Assembly (NCBI GenBank): GCA_017562135.1
Contig: QEYB01000448.1
Location: 1,364,001 to 1,428,000 of the forward strand
Length of the DNA: 64,000 nt
Reading direction: 5' to 3'
DNA from: Dipylidium caninum
Taxonomy: Eukaryota > Platyhelminthes > Cestoda > Cyclophyllidea > Dipylidiidae
Each line of letters starts with the position of its first letter. The first letter of the stretch is position 1. This document shows positions 13,601 to 24,035 of the stretch, in pieces. The notes under the pieces are model-generated. The model was not told where the DNA came from and did no database searches. It was given only the letters and a program-made list of their open reading frames with translations. Both the position numbers and the translations under genes were made by a program.

Positions 13601-15917
13601 AAACATTATGAACTAACAGTTTATTGTAAATAAAAAGAGAAGTCGCAAAGGAACTCTTAAATTACCAAGTATTGATACTAAGGCCAGACATATTCTTAAG
13701 AGGCAGCGTTTTTCCAATTGGGAAGACGTTGAGACTTTTCCACTTTGTTCGCAGCACAGAAACGCATTTTCTTATAGCATCTTGGGAGCTAGATGGTGGA
13801 GAATGGATACGAGCAATTGAAAACCTACCCTGGTAACAAAGATTTGAGAGGTTCGAGTGGAGGCAATGGATCGCCCAAGAGAGCAGAAATTGTGTGTGCT
13901 ACACCATCACTGAGGGACTCTACATTGTAACCGCCCTGTAATACGACAGCGATTTGAAAATAGCGGATGAACTCAAATGCGAAAAAGGGATAAGATTAAC
14001 TGAACATAATCAGTCGCACCGGATCGTTACAACTTTACCTCCAAAGTAACTATAATCTTTCCGTCTGCCAGAACCATAAGAAGATGGGTGAGATGGGCGA
14101 ATAGAGCTGGCGATAACGAAAAGCATCCCTATAAAAAGTTTCAAAAGACGACATGGCGGTTTACTTAATCCATATAAGTAGGGAAATTAGTCTCACAATG
14201 ACGTACAATAGGACACCCGAGGGCACAGTCATAACCGGCAGAAACGAGAACCAGATCAGGACAGAACTAAAGGAAAACAATAAAAGAGCACAAAGACCAA
14301 GAAGTTTTTGATAGATAAACAAAGAGAAAGGTGATTACCTCGTATGCAATGGGCATCAGTAGAGTGGTAAATATGGTCAGGTAGTCAATATCTGAGTAAT
14401 CTTTCTTCAACAAAAAAATATAGGTAAAATCTTTATATAATGGTAAGGATGTTCGAAAATGTCAACGGATATAACAGAAGAAAATCACATACACCATTTA
14501 GGGGAACGTTGATATTGTACCCATAACCGGGACCTCGACCAACAAAATCGTAGTCTGATTCACGCAGGCCTGGCCAGTAGCTTCCTTGGTCGTAACGGTG
14601 AATTGAGAAGTAGAGGACTCTAAGTTCACATAACAAGTCTTATTCATGGTTAATCTAGGCTTCCAATCATAAAATCCATCCTCTTAAAATGGTCTGCGAC
14701 CCCAAATTCGAATCCCACAAATAATAAATTATTGACCCAGAGTGAACTCATTTTTAGATGTGATAAATAAAAAAGTGCTCAGTAATGGTAAACCAACGAG
14801 AAAAATACTAAGTCATAGGTTATCAGCAGTAGTAACAAGAAGTAATTCCACAACATACCGTGGGTCATCATAGAATGCATATTGTGTAGATTGTCCATGA
14901 TGAATATCCCAATCAACAATTAAAATCCTACAAAATAAATACTTTTCAACCGTGAGGAAAGGATGTAATGTTGGGTAAATCAAGGAAACTAAGCGCATAT
15001 AGGGGACGCAAAACTATTGAAAAGCACGCGGAACTAACCTATTTGCTTCTCGAAGATGTAATGCATATTTAGCTGCAATTTCCACATTATTAAAGACACA
15101 GTAATGACAAGGTTCATCCTTCATTGCGTGGTGACCGGGCGGCCTAAAAATAATTGAATAAAAATAGAGAAAATTCCTACCTCACCAAACAGAAGGCATT
15201 TCTCATATCTCCCCGTGTTACAACATCGACTGCGTGAGTTATAGAACCAGCAGCCAAACGGCCTGCCATATTAGTATCCTAAAATCACTATTATTGAAAA
15301 ATACAAATTTACTTTGTTGAAAGAGGCACTATCGAATTGTTTTACATAATCAGACCTAGCCTCATCACTCATTTTGACAGTAGCAGCCACAGAGTCGATA
15401 TAGCTTTGTGTGTGAGCCAAACGCAGTAATTCATCACTTATTGGTTGAGGCTAATTCACAAGAAAGTAGAAATACACATTACTTACCTGCATTACGAGAC
15501 AACGACTTATAAGACCAAAATCTCTACATCGTTCATACGTGATTTTCAATCTATCTGGGCACTCAGGGCAGCTGTTGTGGAGCTGATTAGTGTGCTTTAG
15601 CATACTATCATCGTAAAACAGTGCTGTGCTAAGGAGTTGATGTCAGTGAGGATCAAATGCTTTACCGTCGATTGGAACTGAAACGTCGATGGAAGATCTA
15701 GCCAGAAAATGCTAGAATAAGCAGACAGACGTACGTTACTTATTCCCACGCCAGCAAATACAACCTGTACATCTTCGTCTCCAAACGGAGTCCTCTGGCG
15801 AGCGCGCCGGCGCTCTGCCTGATTGAACTTTAACGGTAAAAGAATAAAACATGAAGGTCGGAAGTTTTTAGTCTTGGCATTTGGCTTAGCGGAACAAATT
15901 GTTAAAAGGACCATCAT
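7694..15917 (-). CDS. HDAC6: HDAC6: two catalytic domains plus ubiquitin-binding zinc finger
   Basis: Cytoplasmic deacetylase of tubulin and other proteins; its zinc finger binds free ubiquitin C-termini. 28 exons give about 1,151 residues (human 1,215), all phases consistent: 15917-15740, 15623-15487, 15450-15313, 15278-15181, 15143-15039, 14927-14859, 14619-14495, 14400-14339, 14266-14207, 14128-14039, 13935-13829, 13788-13666, 13594-13463, 13188-13135, 12886-12799, 12717-12580, 12501-12430, 12187-12057, 12013-11945, 11853-11727, 11662-11537, 11287-11058, 10834-10767, 10296-9970, 8727-8486, 8398-8231, 8128-8000, 7756-7694. Domain 1: [29 protein letters not shown]. Domain 2: [29 protein letters not shown], with Leu at the gatekeeper (DHLGG). 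Both look active. A Thr/Ser/Ala-rich linker with a seven-proline run follows. The zinc finger shows WCPH, CSRCG, CLTCY, YCGRY and WCYVC. The intron at 12579-12502 starts with GC. The first exon (ATG ATG after an in-frame TAA) is the least certain part. Confidence 0.92.
11326..11375. repeat. Perfect 25-bp tandem duplication in an HDAC6 intron
   Basis: A 25-bp unit beginning AACTTCTTTTATCC and ending GCGGTGGA occurs twice back to back (11326-11350 and 11351-11375) without a mismatch. It lies in the intron upstream of the HDAC6 exon at 11287-11058. On the minus strand it is not coding. Confidence 0.9.
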
Positions 15918-17516
15918 TTAATTCAGTAGAAGAGAAAATTGGGAAACGAGAATTGTTCGTGGCGGTGTAGAAGAAGTAGGAATCAAACCCACTGGGGTTA
16001 CTAAGATTAAACTAATGGAAAACCAAGAACCTGGTCACGTGCGAGGGCAAAGCATTAAAACGCAAAGCACGCAGTGTATGAGGGTTTACATTAATTGAAC
16101 CTACTTGTGTGTTCTGGTCATTTTGCAGACTCATCTAAGTAAAAGCATACAAATGGGATAGTAGTTTCAAAACTCCGCGTAAGCCGATAACAAGATCGCG
16201 TGTTCTATTGGGTATTTCACACGACCCGCAATCCATAATATAAAGCAAAACTAAGAAGGCAACCGTTAATCGGTATAGGCTTGGGAGGGCTATCTATCAC
16301 GGTAAATATAAAATTATAAATTAATTGGGATTGCGGAAAGGCACGCTTGGCAAAGGTGGACATTTCTTTACCGCGTTTTATATACCCATTAGAAGCCCCT
16401 CTAAGTGCTTCCCTCTCGCTCTTGAAAGCATATATTAGCGCGGATTAAGCGTTCTAATGAGCAGAGTTAAAGCCACAGAGTGATGTCATTTCTTCCCTTG
16501 ACGAACTATCACCCACATTTAGGGGAAAGACTAGGTTGAACTTAATATTCTCTGTAAATCAATGCTAGACCTCCCATAGCTTTCCGCAGTTTTTCATACT
16601 ACCTCTCAAATCAAATATATCTTCTCAGCGTTGTGTTCAAACCTCCAACGCCCCACAACCCCCAGTCCTAAGTTAGAGAACGACGTCGAGATGAAAAGAA
16701 CACTATAAACTGCCCATGCTTATTTCGCGGAACTTAACATCGCATTCATTTTTTGGCATTACATCATATGTCACGTCTTATCACCCCTCTCGTGCCTCTA
16801 ACTTTTTAGTATGTTACAGTCAAACACTTTGTCATTCTTTTGATTAACCAGCCGACTCGAACCCATTCGACTAGTCCTCTATATAGGAAAGACAAAATTT
16901 CTTCCTGTTAACAATCCCTCTTCTCATAGCAAATGCGTCCATGTGGACATGACCCACCGATCACAAGACTTAAGGTCACTAGACCAATTTGACGATTTGA
17001 AGTGGGAGTAAGCTAAAACATACGTCACGTCATATGAGTCCACTTTGGCACTTTTATCTTTGTGATTTTGTCCTTAATACGCTTTCACAACCAACTCCTC
17101 CGAAATTTTAGCTTTCCTTTCCTTGAAATTTTGTAAGTGGACTTCATAATATATATTACTTTTCACCTAGTAGATGGAAGATCCGTACTTCCTCCCGTCT
17201 CAACTAATAAAGTTGAATGAAGGAAAATAAGGATTAGTTAAGGTCATGGTTACAGAAAAGCCTAGTTAATTACGCAAATCCATCTAACCACTTGGTAAGC
17301 ATTTCTGAAAGTGTTTTAGAATCAAAGATTAGGATGGTGGCACCTGGATTTATTTTTCTCCTCCCCTTGCTTCGTTACTTTCCTTCACAATTTTCAACTA
17401 CACACTAGTAAGAATGCATTCTTCGGAGAGGAAGTATCAGTTACTTTCCTCCCTTCATTGCCATAGGTCCCAGTTGATTTACTTCGAGAGCTGTTCAAAT
17501 TGAAGCTTCAACATAC

Positions 17517-17646
17517 TTATCAATGGTCGAAGTTCAGACGAATTATAGTCCTCCGACCGCTGTTCAGACGCAATGTATGATTGCTCCTTATGGGTTAAAG
17601 AACTGTCCTGAACTCTTCTCTTTCTGCTTGGCTTCGCAGTTTATCA
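17517..17646 (+). mobile_element. Degraded Ty3/gypsy-like reverse transcriptase fragment
   Basis: One frame reads LSMVEVQTNYS followed by TAVQTQ and then APYGLKNCPELF. The last piece follows the reverse-transcriptase pattern P-F/Y-G-L-x-N-x-P-x-x-F of gypsy-type retrotransposons. The first resembles the preceding block, F-S-x-x-D-L-x-S-G-Y, with Glu for the catalytic Asp. About nine residues between the blocks seem deleted and the YxDD block is absent; a stop follows at 17688. No LTRs, integrase or protease seen. It would be an old, inactive remnant. The match is short and could be chance. Confidence 0.35.
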
Positions 17647-20600
17647 CTGAGGCAAGTATTCCAATTATTTGCACTAAGATGACGCATTAAATCAAGTGCC
17701 ACCAACACCAGTTACCCCAGTGCCGAAACAAACGTTGCTCGAGTGAAGGCGTTGGTCTTGTGTGCAAAGCCAGTGGTCAAATAATCGTCTGAGGGGGGAG
17801 AAACAACTTATTTATGCATGCTAAACCCGTGAGGTGTAAAGTGTGTTCAGTGCTTTCCCTGTGAGACCAAGTCTGTTGAGCCTAGTTATTAGCTAAAGCA
17901 CTTGTCGAAGCACAAAATACTCCCAGTCTCCCCTAACAGAACAGGCAAGTGGGGAAGTCAGCAAAAAAAAAGTAGAAATATAACATCTTCCGCACAAATT
18001 AAGGGCTATTGTGAATGTATGAGAAATGGGAAATGTTTCTCTTCTCAGTAACAATTAGGGAGTACTGAAAAAGTGCCTACAAGGCTGTAGAAACGCCATG
18101 CAGAGAAAATGACGTTTATGGACTTTTAATAGACTAAACGATTAACTTTCCACTATAATATTCATGCCTTTTGCTGTTGTAATGCGAAATTTTCATTCAT
18201 GTTCTTTTGTATAAGAATCACAGACTTAAAAAAGTGCTAATAAAAGATAAATTTAGTCTAGACAGACGTTTATTCAAGAGACGAGATAAATGACTATGTT
18301 GGGCGTATGGTGACATAAAAGATTGGGGAAATGTAAGAGGCAAGGGAGTTCTTAGACATCCACTTTGGCAGAAAAAACTTGCCGTAATTCACTCCTAATA
18401 GAGGGAAAGTGTTTATGGTTGAGGGGGGCAATAACCAACAAAAAAATCTGCCTTACCACGCGGCGGTGGGAAAAGATTACGTGGCAGTTGCCGCCCCGTG
18501 AAAGAATGATATCGAGTGGGCAAGAAACTGCCCCATCTCTGAACGGGTGTACGAGGCTAGCTTGGCAGCAACACATAATCCCATCGGGACTGCCATCAAC
18601 GCGTCTTTGGCTGACGGATTAAGTTAAAAGCGCGACATGAAGACGGGATGCCAAGTGCAGGATGAGCAAATACTGTACTTTCTCCCTGGCTGTCGCATAA
18701 GCCGCCAGAGTGCAGTGTGGACTGTTGGAAAAGTGAACTCGGTCAGAGCAATTTCGCTCCCCCGGGCTGAGGTCAACCATTACCATAACGACGTATCTCG
18801 GCATTGTTGTTGTTGCTGCATTTATATCACATTTAAGGACATAGGCGTCAACCGACATTCAGGCGGTACAAAACTGCCTCCCAATTGTCACGCGGGCAGC
18901 TCTCAGAACGGCTGAAATAACACCACGTGTAACATAAATGGGCCCTAAGAAAACACACAGAGCCGGCAAAGTGGACGAAATGTTGACCCTCTGGCGTTTT
19001 AGGCGCCGAAATCGGTGCCCAACAAAGTGACTGCTGCGCCAAACCGAGTTAAGCGAACTTTTCACGAGAACAAATGATTTTTTCACTTCCGCCTGGATAA
19101 AATACGGGCTAGGAGAATGGCACGGGAGTATGTTTGTGGCCACCTTTTGGCATTTGGTGCTGTAGGGTGCTATATTTCAGATATCCGCCGAGGGAGATTG
19201 AAATCACACAGGAATGGAATGTATGGAATACTTTTGTCTCACACACAGTTTCTGCGTCTTAAATCAACCCAAAGTGAGCGGGGTGACCTAGTCAATTGTG
19301 GTTAAATTTTCCTTCTCAGTGAGTTCAACCCAAAATATGTCAGTGGGAAGAGGGATTACACCAAAAAGAAATCGCATCACCCGCCCAGGCGTCTAATCTT
19401 TCCTGTTAAGACCATGTCATGATCGACTTACAAGCTACTTTCCTCTCCTGTGCAGTTTTGAAGGCTACCTCGTACCACATAAACACGAGAAACTAAATAT
19501 AACATGGAAGTGTCAAAAAAGGAAGGTCCACGTATCACCGTGTATTCACCTTTGTCAAAAGGCATGCCGTGGAATAAATTGGGGCAGGGGGCGATTCACA
19601 CGGCAGCACTGGCAGTAAATCATGTTGGTATGCGAGAGGAAGACCACCTTGGGGGGCCAGCGCCTGTCTCCCCTGCACAGGACGGCACAAGCACGCTCGG
19701 CGCAGTCCGCAGCACACATCGCGAGAGCGAAATCTTTCACACCTCCAGACGTCAAATAGGCGACGGCCTGGATGCACACGCCCCCTTTTGTTGAAGGCGT
19801 CCTTTGTCATCCAACGCCGACATCTGCGTTAGTCACGTCGGTTGAGGTCAACTCCCTCGCGAACACGTGTGGTAGCGAAACGAACCCCACAACTCTGACC
19901 AGCACTTTTTTTTAAACACCGAATTCGTGTGGTAATTAATGCGCATACCGAAAGGCACCTGAGTATTCCTCCTCTTCCCAGCAACACACGAACTGACTGC
20001 ACCAAGAGTGTCATTTAATTTCCCACTATATCATACTTGCCTTCCTTGTTCATAAAATAGCATAACATGACTTCATACCGGGGGAATTTCAACGATTATT
20101 ATCGCCAAAAGATCGCCCACTCTCCATCTACCCACGGATTCAATTTATCCACCACCTTGTTCTTTTGTACGCTAATTAATGAACCCTTCGTAGAGGTGAC
20201 TTCGCTCTCGGAGACACCAAGGACGAGAACACGAGGAGAATGAACTGGAGGGGAAAGGGGGGAGAAGCCAGTGCCCTCGCCCCTCCCATCACTCCAACTC
20301 CGTGTGTATGATGCTGCGCTAGGACATTGTCCAATGCCACCTTTGAGCGAAACACTTCACCAAGTAGAAGCCATAAATGGGTCCCACACCACTTCAAAGT
20401 GTCCTCATACATACTGGTATCAGGATTCCCTGGTGTTTGAGACGTAAATCATGCTGTCTTTACTCGCCCGACCACACTGGACAGACGACTGATTAACTCG
20501 AAACACGTGACGCATTTATGGCTGGGGTGATGGTCTCAGCGTTGGAATGTGGCCCTAAATCCAATGAATCAGTAGGCATGCACAGGGAGACCACAGGCCC

Positions 20601-20922
20601 GACTTAAGGGTGAAGCCTGATGTCGGCTTAGGTACACGCGAAGCCTAAAACGAGGCGGTCAAGGTAGGTTGGAGAACTACGCTACAACGGAAGCGATTGA
20701 TTGAGAAGTAGGCCAAGCCCAGACAAGGATTTGAGGAGTTGCGTTCCCATAAAATTATCCGATGCTTCATTCTATTTTGCAATGCGACAGCACAACTCAA
20801 CAACGCAGAATAGGAAAAAAAAAAAACAATATTCACCACTAGTTTATTACCTTTCAACATCGACATACATTTAGTACCTCTGCTAAAATGTACATTGAGA
20901 TTGTACGAAAAAACGCGTAATG

Positions 20923-20928
20923 TTTATT
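20923..20928 (-). terminator. Putative polyadenylation signal of the minus-strand PiT gene
   Basis: TTTATT on the plus strand, that is AATAAA on the minus strand, about 70 nt past the PiT stop codon. It is followed on the minus strand by an AT-rich stretch. The spacing suits a short flatworm 3' UTR. A second AATAAA on the same strand lies near 20845-20850. Confidence 0.4.
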
Positions 20929-20997
20929 TTTTTGGCAGAGGAAGCATTTTGACGGTAAAAATACGAACTTTGGTATTGTGGAATAACGGGATTCGTT

Positions 20998-23900
20998 TTA
21001 CCCGTATTTAATGAATATGTACATGATGAAGGCGGAGAGACCACCGACCACCGGCAGGGTGACGATCCACGCCATAAAAATGCCGATAAAAAGCCGCCAG
21101 TTCACACTCATTCTAGAGCGAAGATACCCGACAAACACTACCGAACCGACCAGACAATGTGTCGTGGAGATTGGGATGCCCGCTTTACTAGCAATCAGAA
21201 CCGTAATTGCTGCCCCAAGTTCAATGCACATGCCGCTGCCGAAAAAAGTAAGCATACAGAACTGGGCAGAATGTAGGTTCAAAATTAGACGGGGAACCAA
21301 AACTTACCTGGAAGGCGTAATAACAGTCAGATCGGTCCCAACAGTTTCCATAACTTTGCGACCCCATATCCACAAGCCAACCGAGATACCGACGCCACCA
21401 TAAAAGAGGATCCAAATAGCGGGCTTTGCAGACATTAAAACATTTCCCGTTGTAGAAACAATCCAAAGGCCAATTACAGGTCCGATGGCGTTACTAAATT
21501 AAATGACACCAATAAGGCGCCCGTTTCATTTAACGATTCTCATGAGATGTGTAATGAAAATGGTTTGCCTACCTGACGTCGTTCCCGCCATGGACGAATG
21601 AACCAAACGTCGCTGTGAGAATTTGGGCAAAAGCAAACACCTGAGCCTCCTCCGGCCTATCGTAAGCTTGACTGTTTCGCGGAGACTATCAAAAAAAGGT
21701 AAGAAACTATGAAATACACAAATATGAACTCATCTAATTTAAAATAGAGCACGACTTTAAAAATCGCATTCGCAGGGGAATTTTTTGTGCAATCGGGGCG
21801 ATTAGCGACCAGGTTAAAAGTTCTACGGTAAAGTCATGACGACATTGATGTTTAGTACTAGACAATTAAACTATCCTAATAGATCGTAGGACAAAACAAA
21901 TTACATCGTTTCCATCATTAAATGTTACTATGGCAGTATCCGAGGGAGACGTAGGTACATGTTCTGATTCAGCATCATCGACAGGAGGCAGTGTCTGAAT
22001 TTCCACATCCGTAGTCGCCCCATCTCCTGAGGGCCCTACAGATGAAGGCATTAAGAAAAACACAAAAAAAATTGATTAGCATATAACACTCTTCGAAAAG
22101 TACGCACTCTTAATCCCATCACCTATATTATTGTCTCAAATTAAGATCAAACAATGGGATCATCGATAAGAAATAATATTGCGGACTCGAATACATTCAA
22201 ATTTAACTTTTGTAGCTACTAAGGCCGTATGATCATACGCCTCGTCGTGCAGAACGATTGTTTTGATCTAGCTTATGACCTCTTGAGATGAACCAGAAGC
22301 GAACTAGGCAGTGGTCGAAGGAAGTCAGAAATAGGGTCTTTACACAATAGAAGACTAAAAATACAAGGTAACAATAATAGGCATCTGCGGATCGCCGACT
22401 CACGTGCATATCCGATTTTAAAGTTATTCTCCCGTGTGTCAAATAGGCGCAAATAAGATGGCGCCGGTAAGGCTAAATTAGACCTAAATAAATAATTCCC
22501 AGGTCTTTAAATTATAAAATATCAGGTGATAAGAGGAATAAATGACACTTTTTTTTCCGTGTAAGTGCAGGGCATCCGACATTAGAATGAAGGAGATTAT
22601 GGGAATGCGATTGACAGCCAATGTTACGACAGTGAAAACAGACCGCCGGCTAAACGAGTCACAAGCGTAATCGCCATCTTATTAATTCCAGAATTTTGAT
22701 TTCAATCAACATTTTAATGTAAATACCCAAATATGCTGTTTAAAATCTTAAACGACTTTAAGAACCGAGCAATTAAACAGTTTCAAACGTACCGGTCTCA
22801 ATTTTTTGACTTTCAACGTCCACACTTTCAACGCTTTGTCTTTTACGAAAAATATGGAGAACCCCATCAAGAATACGACGATAATAGGAGGCATCAGTTG
22901 GGTTCCGAGAGGGATCGCGCTTTCCATCAGCCATACGCTTGAGACGTTCTGTAATGTGATTTGACCGATGGGTGACTTTGCTAGATCTACGCATAAATTT
23001 GTACTGTTATTTAGACTTACTATGAACCTTTCTTCTGATAAACGGTCGCACGAAGAAGAAGACGATGATAGCAGTGACAAGACCCGCAGATAAACTCACA
23101 ACAAGAGTCAGCCATAACGGGATCTCCGGGAGATTCAACACTAAAATCACGATTATATTTAAAACCATATGAATAATAGTTAGATCAGTTATCGAGAAGA
23201 CATACAGTGGAGACCGCCGTATAAGACAGAGAACAAGTTGATAAATATAGTCAAGCCATAAAGCAAGGGAAGGGTATTCAAAGCCGGCTCAAGAGGCTGC
23301 TCCTAAAAAACAGAAGTGATAGTAAAAGTAAATCATACACTACATTTCACGTAACTGCAAGTAGGGGTTGCTTACTTTAACCAATACGACGTATTTTATG
23401 AAGAGAAACAAACAGCTCGAGACGAGACCACTTAGTAGAGGCGAAACGAACCAAGAAATAACTGCAGATAAATGAATAACAAGTTATATATTATCAATAG
23501 ACCAAATTAATAGACAATATGTTACCAATTTTTAGGATTCCCGTCCACTGTACACCTTGAAAGCCAAAGAGCACAAGACTGAAACCCGCAGTCGCGCCGA
23601 CGATGCTATGAGTAGCAGAAACAGGGATCTTAAGGAAAGTGGCGAGCAACATCCATATGCAAGCACCTAAAACAGACAAAATCGACAAAATAGATAGTTG
23701 TATTTAACTACAAAAAATGCAAAACAGTGACTATTACCACAAAGGGATGAAACCTGGCCTTGCATTAGTCGCTTCGGGCCGTCTTCGGATCCGACGAAAC
23801 GTGTAGGATCGATAATGCCGCCACGAACAGTAGCTGATACGTGACCACCCAGAAGTACTGACCCGGAGATTTCGCAAATCGTTGCTAGTATACAAGCTGC

Positions 23901-24035
23901 TCTCAAGCTCAAAACTTTAGAACCCACACTTGTGCCAAATGAGTTCGCTACGTCATTTGCGCCGAGGCCGAAGGCAAGCATGAAGGCAATTAAGAAACCG
24001 ACCACCACCAAAAGCAGCTCCACCTCGTCAAGCAT
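20998..24035 (-). CDS. SLC20A: SLC20/PiT sodium-phosphate cotransporter, copy A
   Basis: Plasma-membrane Na+/phosphate symporter. Ten exons encode about 521 residues with every phase consistent: 24035-23738, 23666-23526, 23461-23376, 23302-23206, 23140-23021, 22948-22793, 22035-21905, 21685-21573, 21493-21308 and 21235-20998 (stop TAA). The first family signature GANDVAN lies near residues 25-31. The second lies near 376-382 but reads GGNDVSN where the family has GANDVSN. Hydrophobic segments flank a hydrophilic loop encoded by exons 6-7 (Ser/Asp/Glu-rich, shorter than in human PiT1/2). The start ATG sits eight nt after a TTTCAG acceptor, so a 5' UTR intron or spliced-leader site probably precedes it. 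The first five exons have exactly the same lengths (298, 141, 86, 97, 120) as copy B, showing a paralogous pair. A 79-nt intron at 21572-21494 is absent from copy B. Confidence 0.92.

Larger units (their letters stand above)
15918..20997. other. Intergenic region between HDAC6 and the first PiT gene
   Basis: About 5 kb with no convincing gene. The stretch 15.9-18.3 kb is AT-rich and full of stops apart from a short retrotransposon-like fragment near 17.5 kb. The stretch 18.3-20.5 kb is somewhat more GC-rich and has overlapping short open frames on both strands (for example 19504-19810), but these match no family, have no splice partners and look like chance. The HDAC6 promoter should lie just above 15.9 kb. 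Confidence 0.5.

Noticed and set aside
19504..19810. Overlapping open frames of about 90 codons on both strands
   Set aside because: No domain, no splice partners, and mutual overlap in a GC-richer patch; looks like chance.
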